The notes: a model not told the origin generated them from the letters alone. DNA of 64,000 nt from Epiperipatus broadwayi (GCA_028023455.1 JAQFVV010012530.1:3222254-3286253); one strand, 5' to 3'. Positions 1 to 11,099 are shown, counted from the first letter of the stretch. Program-made: numbers and translations.

Positions 1-449
1 TTTGATTGAGAACTATTTGAGACGAATTAAGTAAATAGTAATAGTTTTCATTTACATAAAAAGACATTTGATAATGAAAGTTGAAAGACAATGTTTAGAG
101 TATTAAGGAATGTGAAAATAGATTTTGGATGTAGATGAATAGCATATCCGTTGTACAAGAAGTAAATTACACAATAAAAGAAAAACATAGGTTAAAATAA
201 GATTTTAGACATCATTGTATTGAAGAACCCGTGAGAGAATTTAATGATAATGTAAGAAAATAAATAAAAATAAATGGTAATATGCTTAATATTAGGTAGG
301 TTGTAAATGATATGGTTTTGATAATAAAGAGTGAATATGATTTAATGAAATTGATGAATTATTGAGAAAAATGTTCAATATTAATAGGTAAAATAAAGAG
401 AATGAATAACAGTGATATGTTTGCCTATTTATATTTTTTAATAATAATT

Positions 450-818
450 GTTAAATGTCTAGAAAAATTCAAACTTTATTTAAACTTTTCAAGTATATTC
501 AACTGTTGGTACTAGTACACAGATTAGTATGTAACACGACGTTTTGAGAGGTATTTTTCTTCTCTCGTCTTCAAATAATTCTGACTGAACCAGTGATAGT
601 ACTAGCAAGGAATCAAATCTGGAGCTTTAGATTTGTGAATATTAATTTAAAGTAATATAAAAATTTAGATTCGATTCCAATGTTAGTAGTACCACTAGTC
701 AGACTAGTAAAACTTGAAGAAATAATCCCTCTAAACACCATGTTATATATTAATTTATAATTGAATGTATTTATAAAGTTTAAATAAGTTTACATTTTTC
801 TAAAAGCATTTGATAATT
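450..818. repeat. Palindromic repeat, MITE-like
   Basis: The ends are inverted copies of about 40 bp: TCTAGAAAAATTCAAACTTT near 457 and AAAGTTTAAATAAG ... TTTTTCTA near 776-806. Smaller inverted segments inside pair GGTACTAGTA and TGGTACTACTA-like motifs. No coding potential is seen. I could not fix a target duplication. Confidence 0.5.
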
Positions 819-1199
819 AATATTAGATAAAGGAAATGGCCAACATACAATTACCATTAAAGTAGTCTTATCACTAACTCCAAGGCAAACAATGAAATGT
901 AGTAGTGATGAAATCAGGAGGCCACAATTTGAATGGGAAAAACGCTATTCCATGTCACACTTTCAAATGCTTCAAACCCATAATAACATTACTTCAAAAA
1001 TGACATAAACATTAAAACTACATGAGCCAAAAACAACTTTTAATAAAAATCAAGGATTATTTGCAATCTAAAAATATATCTCTCCATGAAAAATGCTTCA
1101 TTAAAAATTAAATCTGGTGTGTGGTTTTGTACAAATCTGAGATTCAGATATTGTTTGGATACGGTTTTAGAATAATGTTAACGTGAATGATAAAATGAA

Positions 1200-1490
1200 A
1201 AACAATATGCATTAAAGTTGAGTTAAGAGAATAGATTCTGAAGATGATTGCTCAAAAAAGAAACATTATGAATGGTCGTTTGAAGAGATACTTGAAATGG
1301 TGCTTGTTGTTGCTTAAGGAAATATGGAGGGAAGGTTAGTAGAGGGAAGACCTAGAATAAGTTATATGGATAAAGCAAAGGGAAATAAACTTATAAAAAT
1401 TTATGAATGATTTGGCTTTACAAACAAAGGTGAAGAACTGCTGACCACAAATCTATTAGTTGAGAAAATATTTATTTTAAAAATGGATTC
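1200..1490 (+). pseudogene. LINE C-terminal remnant
   Basis: Broken frames read MIAQKRNIMNG..., then GRPRISYMDKA around 1345. GRPR-[IT]-[SR]-W-x-D is the recurrent end of the ORF2 polyprotein of RTE- and jockey-like non-LTR retrotransposons. Several stops are present. No full reverse transcriptase is attached. Confidence 0.55.
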
Positions 1491-1718
1491 TTCTAAAAAA
1501 TATATACTAAATAGTTTAAAATGTGAATTTGAATAAGCCATTTTTAGATTGCGTTTTTATTTTTTAAAAGATGATAAATTTATTTTAATAATTCTTAATA
1601 AACTTTTTTTAGAGCCTCTATAAATTTTGTACTGATTTACTCAAATTAATAGCACAATATGAGTTTTTATGAAGTATTATAACTTTATCTTTCTCATTGC
1701 ATTGCCAAATTTATATAA

Positions 1719-2560
1719 TATTAAGATCATTTATGTTCTTTACTACCTTTTACAATGCTTTTTACAACCCACTATTGACGGTTTTGATTTCTTCAGCAAA
1801 ACTTCTACTTATATTTTCAAACCTTAACTCTCTTTAATATCTTTATTTTAACAATATCATCATCATTACTTATTCCTTTATTTTTATGTTTCTTTTTTAT
1901 TCTATAAACCATACTAACTACTTCTTTATTAAAATCTTCCAACCATACTTTATCTTTATTACTAATAATTTTATTACTATCTATATTCAGATAATAATAT
2001 GGTTTTTGTAATTTTCTTCTACATAGTTCTGTGTTATTTTCTTTTTTAACATTCACAATTCTATTATATCATTATTACCATTATAGATATGTAATACATA
2101 TTTAATCACTTTACTTATAATTTCCTTTTCTTTTTCTGTTAATTCTATATATATCATATTATAAATTTTACCCTTATAATTACTCCTTTTCTTCTCATTT
2201 TTCTTTAGGCCTTTTTCTTCTTTTAACCTCTTTATTTTCTTATTATGTCTAATCTATGTATTCTTATTTATTAATACCTTTTTAAAGATACATAATTCTA
2301 TAAAAAAATTTCTTCCTTAGTTATTTTACTCGTTAGTATTGATTCAATATTTAAAATATCTCTATATAACCTTTGTTTATATTATAACTATTATTAATAA
2401 ATACTTCTAATATTATTTTTTCTAATTCTTCTATAAACTTGAGATTTGAAAGTAGAAGTAAAAGTTCAGAATTAAATTTCTGGGGCAATCGAAACTGTCA
2501 ATAGTGGGTTGTAAAAAGCATTGTAAAAAGTAATAAAGAACATAAATGATATTAATAATA
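1719..2560. mobile_element. Fold-back element with about 60-bp inverted termini
   Basis: The left end (from about 1726) reads ATCATTTATGTTCTTTACTA, then the TTTTACAATGC and CCCACTATTGAC motifs. The right end (to about 2552) is the reverse complement, GTCAATAGTGGG ... AAGAACATAAATGAT. The interior is about 700 bp and AT-rich. On the minus strand at 1817-2056 there is a 79-codon open frame rich in Lys and Asn, with no recognised domain. It may be captured LINE sequence. I see no clear transposase. Confidence 0.65.
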
Positions 2561-3673
2561 TGTGTTCTTTTTGTAGGATGCACAAAAGAATGTATATTTC
2601 TGTATTTGTTGTAGGATAATACACCTGCATCGAAAGCTTAAACTAAGTAAAAAAAAGAATATAAAATTATACTAAATCCAAATACAGAAGTATGTCTGTT
2701 TTTGTAAATGTATTTATTTTACATATTATTTGTAGTTAAATGCTGCAAGTAGGTGATATCTATGTCTTTTCTATTTATAAGACATTTTTATTTTTTATAT
2801 AGTTATTATTCCTAATCATCTTGAACAACCAACTTTGAATACATTTCCATTAATGCAATAGGAATCTATATCAGAAATGATTTGACTTTTCCCCGATAGT
2901 TGAGTTCTTTTACTTCCTCTAATGCTCATTAGTTTTTCACTTTTCATATGGATTTTTTTTAATCTCAAAAAATGTATACTTGTATTAAAAATATACTACC
3001 ACTAAGAAAAGTTTTCACAATAATTTTAAGCACATACAAACTTTCAGAAAAAATTGAGGTGAATCATTTTTTCATAATACAGTATCAAAACATGTATAAT
3101 GTATTTTAAACAGATGATGGGTTTCACACTACTGCAGAAAGCCTTATAACTGACATGCATGATGATAAAGCACATTAAAAAGTATATTTACAAATTTCTG
3201 ATTAATTAAAAATTTATATCTTTTAATAAAAGCATTGTAGCCAATTCTCCTGATATAACAAGGAAAAACAAATTAAAAATATCTTTTAGGTTTAACATTT
3301 TAACATCATTTTCTGACACTAGAGGGAGCTTCATTTATATTGAAAAAGTTGTAATGAGTTAATCTTAAAACAATATTTATAAATATTTAGACACTTAATT
3401 ATTATTTATTATATATATGTCAAAATGAATATTTTATGCAAAGATCTTTTATAAATCATATTTTTGGGAGCAACCATATTTAATAAAAGAAAACAAAAAT
3501 GAAATAATAATAATCATGTCTCAACAAGAGTTATCTTGCTGAAATGGTTAATATTATTTAGTTGTTTTTTTTTTTTTTGTCTTATTGTTTATTAAACATG
3601 ATTGTTTCTAAAAATGTGATATATATTATTCAAAAGGTAGTTTTAATTTTATATGATAAATTTATTAGTTTAG
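2561..3673. other. Intergenic or upstream intronic sequence, nothing recognised
   Basis: AT-rich sequence with homopolymer runs (T13 near 3567). No coding exon with splice sites matching MG1 or MG2 of the gene was found here. Confidence 0.4.
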
Positions 3674-3711
3674 AATAAAAACATCAGTGAATTTTGAAGT
3701 TAAAGAATATG
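3674..3711 (+). CDS. CD109/TEP-like gene, exon 1 of window (end of MG2, 38 bp)
   Basis: A very short exon reading A|ATA AAA ACA TCA GTG AAT TTT GAA GTT AAA GAA TAT G|, followed by a consensus donor GTAAGT. It encodes IKTSVNFEVKEY. FEVKEY followed by VLP (supplied by the next exon) is the hallmark of the MG2-MG3 junction in the A2M/C3/TEP family. The last base G joins the first two bases (TG) of the exon at 7459 to make the V of VLP, which is strong support. The acceptor used is the TTTAG ending at 3673. An alternative CAG at 3687 also keeps the frame but has a poor pyrimidine tract. The preceding exons (signal peptide, MG1, most of MG2) were not found upstream and probably lie outside the window. 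Confidence 0.65.
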
Positions 3712-3899
3712 GTAAGTATGATTATATACCATTAATAATTATTTTGCTTAAAATTAAATATAAACCTAATATTTTACTTACACATATTTAGAATTTCACT
3801 TTTGAATTGTAGTTTTGTTTCATCACCTGTATTAGCTTTTGTTTAATACAATAAAAAGATAATCAATTTTTAAAAATTTTTATAATATAATTAATACCA

Positions 3900-4545
3900 A
3901 GTTCTTTTTACAGTAGTGTCACCAAGTGCAAGCCTTTATAATCAATAGATTCAGGAAGGTTTGTGCATAAAATCCCTATCTAGTGTCTATTCATACAACA
4001 TTCCCAGGCTAACTTTTAGCTTGTAGTTTTCATCAGTGAGGAGTGAGAGTACTGCATCCATATTTTAGGATCTAATACAACCCTCTAGCAGCCACCTTTT
4101 ATATATTTAGTTAATTATAAAGCTAGGAACCCAAGATGAAAACTTCACATTGTTTTCAACCCAAGATTATTTGTTTGTATGCACATATAGTGTCATTCAG
4201 CAACTATAAATTTTGATGTCTTTGATTTTTCAAAAACTTCCTCCTAGCTTTCTAATTAACCAAATAGATAAAAAGGTGGCTACTGCAGGCTTGCACTAGA
4301 TCCTAAGATCTAGGTGCAGTGCCCCGATTCCAAGGATCCTCAATGATGAAAGCCACAAGTGAGATTCTAGTCTGGGAATGTTGGATGAGTAGGCACTAGA
4401 TAGGGATTTTTTGTTCAAATCTTCTTGCATCTATTGATTATGAAGGCTTGCACTTAGTGGCACTGCTGTATGGAGAGTTTAATACTCTTATTAACAGCAT
4501 GTATAAGCATATAAAATGGAGATAATGTGATGTTTTGATAGTTTT
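3900..4545. mobile_element. Palindromic repeat family P, full-length copy
   Basis: The left half begins near 3912 (CAGTAGTGTCACC, GTGCAAGCC, then AAAATCCCTATCTAGTG, then TTCATCAGTGAGGAG). The right half, 4270-4482, is its reverse complement (CTCAATGATGAAAGCC, GGCACTAGATAGGGATTTT, GGCTTGCACT, GCACTGCTGTATGGAGAG). The arms are about 270 bp and meet near a GGATCTAATACAACCCTC / TAGATCCTAAGATC centre. Other copies lie at 13.5, 14.4, 27.4, 35.1, 49.8, 62.1 and 63.8 kb. There is no coding content, so it is probably a long-TIR non-autonomous DNA element or a SINE inverted pair. Confidence 0.7.
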
Positions 4546-4889
4546 ATAACATAATAAATTACAATTGAAGTTTATTGCCTTTAATATAAAATAAGATCAA
4601 ATAAAATAATCAAATATTTTATTGCTCAGGGATTCATCAGTACTTCAAGTACTGGAAATGATAACATGAATCATTATTTATGAACTTTATCTGCCACTCC
4701 AACCACTATATTATTGGGTGACTAATTAGGATTATTAAAAAAGTAGAAAATAAATGGCTAATTATATATTTCAGCAGCAAAAATAAAAGAAAATAATCGA
4801 ATGATTTATTCCTTGGGAGTTCATAAAAAATTTAAGATGGGAAGTAAGGAGTTGGGCCATTATTCATAGACTTTGAGTTCTAAGGTCTT

Positions 4890-5650
4890 AAGGTACTGAT
4901 ATTGTGATATGCTGATGCTCAAATGATTTTGTCTCAGGATTATGATGATTTGATGTATATAGCTAGAAAATTAATATAGGAATATAGAAAATGGAATATG
5001 GAAATAAATATAATGAATAAAGTGTTTTGTAGGAACACAAGATATAATGTTGGAAGATGTACAATAGATTGGAAAATATAATGAATATACGAAAATGGGC
5101 ATGGCAATCATACAATGAAAGCAAAAAAAAGAAAGAAATGATTTGATTCAAAAGCTATAGTGATATTAATTGAAATACTGTGAGATAAGATTATATTAAA
5201 AGTGAATACACAATGAATATATGCCACAGTAATAAAAAGTATGATTTTATATGGAAATGAAATTTGGAAGTGGAAGGAAAGAATGGAAAAGAAATTGATA
5301 GCTACTAAAATAGATTACTGGTGATGATCTACATGAAGATGAAGAAGAGAATGTGAAAACAATAAAAGAATAGAGAAATATACTACAATAAATGACAACA
5401 GAACAAGACAATTAGAATAATATGGACACATATGAAAAATGTTGCAGGAAAAATTACCAAAGCAAATGTTAAATTGAATACCAATGGGAAAGAAAAAAAA
5501 GAGGGCATCCAAAATCTAATTGGAAAGAGAAAATAGAGAAATTAAGTACAAATTTTCAGAAAGTTGTATGGTTGAATAGATAGAATGAATTAGTAATAGA
5601 AATATATTGTAGAACATTATAGATGATTTCTACTACTACTACTAATAAAA
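4890..5650 (+). pseudogene. LINE reverse transcriptase remnant (RTE-like)
   Basis: The frame near 4936 reads QDYDDLMYIAR, where active elements have F-A-DD and then L. Further on MILYGNEIW near 5241 matches the Y-G-x-E-x-W motif seen after the RT domain. The frame is broken by many stops and the copy ends near a TACTACTACTACTAATAA 3' tail at 5631-5649, a plausible LINE 3' end. Confidence 0.65.
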
Positions 5651-6880
5651 GAAGGATATTGATTGAAATAGTTGTGGTTACTATCACAAGACTTCATAAA
5701 CCACAATGAAAATGAAAATTTCATCAGATAATGCATAACTATATGCCTACAACATGGGTTTGAATCCATACTGAATAAAAGTAGAATCCATACTGAATAA
5801 AAGTAGAAACATGTTTTTCAGGTTTTCAAATAGGCATGGGCTTTTTTTTAGAAGACTTAACTTTTCAAATTGCTATCATTTTATAATTAAAACTCATTGC
5901 CAGCAAAATTTTCTTTTTTACAGGGTTTTTAAAGAAGGCAGACAGAGTGGTTTTCACATAGCCAAAAATATTTAAAGGGTCTTGCATTATTTTTCTAACT
6001 CCTAAACTCATAAATTATTTAAAAGTTACATCATCAAACACAGTACCATTAGGGGAAAAGTATTTTTTATTAATGACTATTCAGTAATTTAATAATTTTA
6101 AAATACAAATAATCATATTATTAGAACAGACAAATCAGAATATGTTACTAAAATAATTCACAAGATAGTTCCCAAAGAGTCATTTAAATGAACTTGTAAA
6201 AGATGGACACTGTGTGAAAGTTCATTTAAATGATTCTCTAGGAATCATGATGACTAATTATCTTAGTAAGATATTCATTTGTTCCAAGAATGGGTTTAGA
6301 TTCTAAGCATTATATATTTGATAAGCCATAAACTTATTTACTTGCTCATTAAAAATCCTTATTACATTTTTTATAACAAAATTAGAGGGAGATTATTATT
6401 ATTTGGAAGAAAGTCAAACATTTTGGATTTCAAGGAAAGAAGCAAAAGTAAGTTAAGAATTTAGATCATAGGATTATCTTTCTATATAAATGAATGGGAG
6501 AATATAGAACACATATGTTTGGTGTGAAAAGTATTGAAAGAGGAATGAGATATGTTATATGGTAAATGCAAAGAACATATACAAAAGTTATATGGTAAAT
6601 GGGAAGAATACAAATGTAAAATTAAAGAGGTAGAGATGTTTTTTCCAATAATGAGGAAATGTGGGTTATGATAAAACGTTAACAATAATCATTAATGTTT
6701 TTATTTATCTGAGATGAATGGCGTTAATATTATGAGTGGGAGTTTATAAATCAAAATATAATATATATAATATTATAAAATTTCTGATAATAGCTTTGTA
6801 ATTTCCGTGGTGCTTCAAAATATTTGCAATAAATAAGTAAATAGAATATTGGGTGTTAATTAATTTATGATAATATCAAG
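5651..6880. other. Intronic sequence with small hairpin
   Basis: A 21-bp unit (AGAATCCATACTGAATAAAAG-like) is repeated in tandem near 5765-5807. A short hairpin at about 6158-6250 pairs CATTTAAATGAACTT with AAGTTCATTTAAATG. Nothing coding is recognised. Confidence 0.45.
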
Positions 6881-6889
6881 GAAAATAGT

Positions 6890-7330
6890 TTACTGTTTAA
6901 AGTTTGATCAGGATCTTTAGCAATAGACGAATAGACACATAAATGAAGAAATATGGGCGATTTAGTCTGCAAGTTATTTAAGAAAGGTATAGAAAAAAAT
7001 AGGCATCTATTAATTGAATGTAAATGCCTGCAAGCACAAAGGATAAAAATAATGAAGTTGTGGAAGAATAAATATAAACAAGGCGATTATACTGGAAGTG
7101 GGTTCTTAGTTTTTATGCTGGGTTTGGGAAAAGATAAATGGTATTTAGATATAAAGGCTATGGAGTTGACAAAAATTATGTTGTGGAAATAGGATGGAGC
7201 AGGATAGAGAAAAATATGGGGAAAACTTAGGGTGGGGAATGGAAAGAGAAGGTAAAGTGTTTAATATGTTTCTCTGGGCATGTTGGCTAAGAGATTCCTG
7301 ATTCCAAAAAAAAAAAAGATGTATCGCATC
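6890..7330 (+). pseudogene. LINE 3' end with zf-RVT-like segment
   Basis: The open frame from 6953 reads GDLVCKLFKKGIEKNRHLLIECKCLQ in two pieces, the C..C/H....C zinc-binding segment found after the RT in some non-LTR elements. The second Cys is replaced by Phe here. The same family occurs on the minus strand at 58180-58530 with the Cys intact. The copy ends at about 7265-7330 in CTAAGAGATTCCTGATTCC followed by poly(A) and GATG/CATCGCATCG, matching the 3' end near 58150-58210. Confidence 0.7.
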
Positions 7331-7458
7331 GCAAAAAAGAGCAAATTTTACGGGTCTAAAATGCAGATCTACATGTTAGATAGTTCTGCATTAAAGACTG
7401 CTAACATTTTCCCCCTTATTACTTGTGTACACACATTCATATGTATATATAATTTTAG

Positions 7459-7543
7459 TGTTGCCAACGATGACTGTGAAAATTAGCGCTATAAAATATT
7501 TGCTTCCTTCAATGCAAGATATCATTATTAATGTGACGGCTAG
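7459..7543 (+). CDS. CD109/TEP-like gene, exon 2 (start of MG3)
   Basis: An 85-bp exon between a TTTTAG acceptor and a GTAATG donor. With the G of the previous exon it reads V-LPTMTVKIS..., then KYLLPSMQDIIINVTA, and its last two bases (AG) join the T of the next exon to make S. YVLP + M/F-x-V marks the first strand of MG3. NVT is a potential N-glycosylation sequon, fitting an extracellular protein. The intron that follows is only 88 bp, unlike the multi-kilobase introns elsewhere. Confidence 0.75.
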
Positions 7544-7632
7544 GTAATGTTGAATTATATAACGTATTTAGTTCAATTTAAAATATATATATATATTAAA
7601 TAAATTTTAATTATTATTATTTTTAATTATAG

Positions 7633-7732
7633 TTATGTTTATGATCAACCTGTTATTGGTACAATTGCTCTCATATTAAACTTAACCAATCAATACATGA
7701 CTTCCCGAATATTTGGACCCTCTTCTTTTCAA
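7633..7732 (+). CDS. CD109/TEP-like gene, exon 3 (MG3)
   Basis: A 100-bp exon between TTATAG and a consensus GTAAGT donor. The frame starts with one base completing S, then YVYDQPVIGTIAL..., matching the family motif Y-x-Y-[GD]-[KQ]-PV-x-G in MG3. It ends in frame 0 after GPSSFQ. NLT is a potential glycosylation site. The next exon is about 6.1 kb downstream. That intron carries an hAT MITE and a miniature LTR element. Confidence 0.85.
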
Positions 7733-8372
7733 GTAAGTTTATAAAAAGTACTATTTTATTTTTATATTATAAATTTGACATTTTAAAATAATTTATAAAC
7801 TATGATTTAAAATTAACAATAAATTTATAAAAATAAATAATCGAATGGCTTGCTTAGATTGTCGTAAGAGGTTCGAACACCGGAAGGATTAGAATTGGAC
7901 TTGATCCGAGGATCCACCCTCTAGAGTCTAATATTCTTTCACTACATTAAATTAAGCAAGGCAACAATAAATATATGTTATAAGTTAAATTTTTTTAATG
8001 ATAATTATTATACCAATCATAGATATTTTAAAATGGTTTCACTTACGAAAAAAAAGCAATCGGGTCAAAAAATTACAATATAATATTTAACAAATAATAG
8101 ATACACAATAAAATAGATTTCAATTTATTTTTAAAAAAAATAAGATTAAAGCTATTTCCAAAAATAAAGTGTTACTTTCTCAAAATAGAAAAATTAAAAA
8201 ACAAATTGTAAAACAGATCAACTAGAATTAACATTATCATAGATAAAGAGTGTGAAAAATATATCAATTTTAAAATATCTGTAGTCAGGTATATTATTGT
8301 AACAATCTGCCTTACTCGCCTGCATTTCCCATGGACAAGTCTATTTATAAAAGATAAAGGGTATATCTATGT

Positions 8373-8734
8373 CAGGGGTCCCCAACCTTTTTGCACTTAA
8401 GAGCACATTCTATAATACAGGCCAGGTGGCGGGCACCATTTATTTTTTCAATGTAAATTTATAGTTGGATATTGTGAATAATACACATAATGTACAAAAA
8501 AAATATTTATTTCAAAAATAAAATTTTAACATATAATTAACGTTTATATTTTTATGCTATAAAAGTATAGTACGCCCTACAATTTGATTACAATATAATA
8601 CAATAATTTATACGAAATTTTAAAAATTAGATTTATTTGTATCAGATAGATAATTTTTTATCATTAGCGGCGGGCACACATAAAATGGTCTGCGGTCGCC
8701 ATGGTGCCCGCAGGCATAGGGTTGGGGACCCCTG
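8373..8734. mobile_element. hAT MITE with perfect TIRs and 8-bp TSD
   Basis: A 362-bp element with 15-bp perfect terminal inverted repeats: CAGGGGTCCCCAACC at the left and GGTTGGGGACCCCTG at the right. It is bounded by a perfect 8-bp direct duplication ATCTATGT at 8365-8372 and 8735-8742. The CAGGG...-type end and the 8-bp duplication are diagnostic of hAT transposons. The subterminal regions are GC-rich (GGTGGCGGGCACC ... GGTGCCCGC). The interior is AT-rich with no ORF, so it is non-autonomous. The TIR resembles the ends of the decayed hAT at 21.1-24.1 kb. Confidence 0.93.
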
Positions 8735-8742
8735 ATCTATGT

Positions 8743-9071
8743 TATCCTATTATTGCTTAACAAACATCACATTGTAGAAGGCTAGCCTTATTATTTTAAA
8801 AAAGAATCAAGCTAAATCTTAGCCTAAATATCATGGATTGAATCATTGGTTTGATCCCAAATCATATTTTAAAATAAATATTTCAACCATACATGAACAT
8901 GTTTTAACGTTTAAACACATCATATTTTTGCCCTAACTTTTATTATTTGTACATAAAATCTTATCTGATTAATAATTTCATTAGATCATTTATAAAAAAA
9001 ATTGAAATCTGGTTTGATTCTATCATGATTCATATTATATACAGATTATTTAATTTGTATGCATTCAAAAG
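8743..9071. other. Intronic sequence, nothing recognised
   Basis: AT-rich filler between the hAT MITE and the LTR element. Confidence 0.4.
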
Positions 9072-9076
9072 AGTTT

Positions 9077-9658
9077 TGTAGTGTTTGTAAAAATGGCAGA
9101 CATTTTTGTGCACTCCAGAAAAACTAGAATTTATTCGTAAGGCTGTTTTAGATCGCGCTCTGATAGCTGAGGAATTTAATTAGTGCATTGACGTAATGGT
9201 GATCAACAATTCCTAGAAATATTTGCTAATTACAAATGTTTCTAGATAAGAGACGTTACCTTATTGGTCAGTGCATTGATTGATCATTGCAGTTGTCAGA
9301 GAGCGATAAGAAGACTGGGTAACATCGAGCAGTGTAATATAGACAGCAGTAGAGAGCAGTCACGCAGTAGCAAGTTGCAGACCATGCATTTGGAGAGCAT
9401 CCACTTGCAGACCATTCATTGGAGAGCAGTCAGTGCAGACCATTCATGGGAGAGCATCCATGGCTGAGCTTCATTGCAGACCAATTCATTGGAGAGTTTC
9501 GTTGCAGACCAATTCGTTTGGAGAGCATCATGGCAGACCAATTCGTTGGAGAGCTTTGTTGGAAAAGAACAGCATGGGTATTGTATAATGTTAATTGCTG
9601 ACCACACAGTATGACTTGCAGTTATAACCTTGGCACAGTCGTAAGTGCGGATATTACA
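9077..9658 (+). repeat. 5' LTR of the miniature element
   Basis: 582 bp, TG...CA bounded. It contains a minisatellite-like tract at about 9372-9560 built of related 14-15-mers (GCAGACCATTCATT and GGAGAGCATCCATT types). Confidence 0.9.
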
Positions 9659-9796
9659 ATGGCGCAGTCGCATTTGGAACCTGGGAGTAGCGAATATGTT
9701 GAACTACAAGTTTAGCTGTAGATGGAGAAACCGGGTGCAAATGTCAATCCCAATTAGTAACGTTAGCAACAAGGGTTTTTGGAGTGGAGGGAGGTG
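9659..9796 (+). other. Internal region with PBS, gag-like start and PPT
   Basis: 138 bp. The PBS-like site begins at 9660. An ATG at 9739 opens MSIPISNVSNKG, then runs into the polypurine tract and the 3' LTR. The paralogous internal regions at 37.2-38.8 kb start with MKIPVSNVNNG at the equivalent place. That shared start looks like the first residues of a lost gag gene. Confidence 0.75.
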
Positions 9797-10378
9797 TGTA
9801 GTGTTTGTAAAAATGGCAGACATTTTTGTGCACTCCAGAAAAACTAGAATTTATTCGTAAGGCTGTTTTAGATCGCGCTCTGATAGCTGAGGAATTTAAT
9901 TAGTGCATTGACGTAATGGCGATCAACAATTCCTAGAAATATTTGCTAATTACAAATGTTTCTAGATAAGAGACGTTACCTTATTGGTCAGTGCATTGAT
10001 TGATCATTGCAGTTGTCAGAGAGCGATAAGAAGACTGGGTAACATCGAGCAGTGTAATATAGACAGCAGTAGAGAGCAGTCACGCAGTAGCAAGTTGCAG
10101 ACCATGCATTTGGAGAGCATCCACTTGCAGACCATTCTTTGGAGAGCAGTCAGTGCAGACCATTCGTGGGAGAGCATCCATGGCTGAGCTTTGTTGCAGA
10201 TCAATTCGTTGGAGAGCTTCGTTGCAGACCAATTCGTTTGGAAAGCTTCGTGGCAGACCAATTCGTTGGAGAGCTTCGTTGGAAAAGAACAGCATGGGAA
10301 TTGTATAACGTTAATTGCTGACCACACAGTATGACTTGCAGTTATAACCTTGGCACAGTTGTAAGTGCGGATATTACA
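9797..10378 (+). repeat. 3' LTR of the miniature element
   Basis: 582 bp, the same length as the 5' LTR at an offset of exactly 720 bp. It carries the same 14-15-mer tract at about 10092-10282 with several substitutions. Confidence 0.9.
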
Positions 10379-10383
10379 AGTTT

Positions 10384-11095
10384 ATAAAAATACACATAAT
10401 TTAAATAACTTACAGGCTATCTAAATCAACTTACATTCTTGGACTCTTTATATTATCAATAACAAGTTTATTTACAAATATTAGAAAATTTAAGTATTCA
10501 ACTTTATAGCCCAAAATGAGAAATCTAAATATGAACTTTATACACCCCTCTTTCTGAATATTTTATTAACAAATATTTAAAATAATAGTGATGCCAATAA
10601 TTTCATTAATATAAAGTTTACTTTATTCATATTATTGTTAAAAAGTAGACATATTTGAAACTTCTCTTTATGAATTATACATTACTATCACTATTTGTAA
10701 CTTATGGACATAGTGCATGGACTTGTGGTGTAGCCTTATATATTTGAAACATAGAGACTCAGACAATATTTAGCTCATTTTACTCATGGTATTCTCTTAT
10801 CACACACACACCCTTATATATATGTTGATTAAAAGGAGAATACTGATAGTCAGTTATCCATACAATACATTTTTTTAGAGACTAAAAATATCATAATGTT
10901 TATCAGACAAGTGGAACAATTTAGTTTATTCAAGCCTTTTATATTTATAATGCGAATAAATGCACTTGAATATAATAAAATTATTATTATTACTATGGTT
11001 ATAAGCTTCAATATTATTCTACATTCTGCAATAGATGCAGTGAAAATATATCTTTTACATAAATTAAATTTATTTTATTTAATGTAACATGTCAG
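10384..11095. other. Intronic sequence, nothing recognised
   Basis: AT-rich sequence. A short CA/TA microsatellite is at 10802-10822. No credible exon is seen. Confidence 0.4.
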
Positions 11096-11099
11096 CACA

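Larger units (their letters stand above)
9077..10378 (+). mobile_element. Miniature LTR retrotransposon (TRIM-like), complete with TSD
   Basis: Two 582-bp direct repeats (LTRs) enclose only 138 bp. Each LTR begins TGTAGTGTTTGTAAAA and ends GCGGATATTACA. The insertion is flanked by a perfect 5-bp duplication AGTTT (9072-9076 and 10379-10383). A primer-binding-site-like TGGCGCAGTCGCATTTGG starts one base after the 5' LTR, and a purine-rich GGAGTGGAGGGAGGTG abuts the 3' LTR. No gag-pol is present, so it must have moved in trans. The LTRs differ at roughly 18 positions by eye (about 97% identical), mostly in the minisatellite part, suggesting a fairly recent insertion. Orientation is + by PBS and PPT. 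Confidence 0.92.

Noticed and set aside
7843-7925. tRNA-like segment (GTCGTAAGAGGTTCGAACAC)
   Set aside because: A B-box-like GGTTCGAA is present, but no A box or cloverleaf could be built. It may be an old SINE trace.
9264-10327. Open frames of 60-103 codons on both strands in the 9-10 kb region
   Set aside because: Same minisatellite artefact, in the LTRs of the miniature element.
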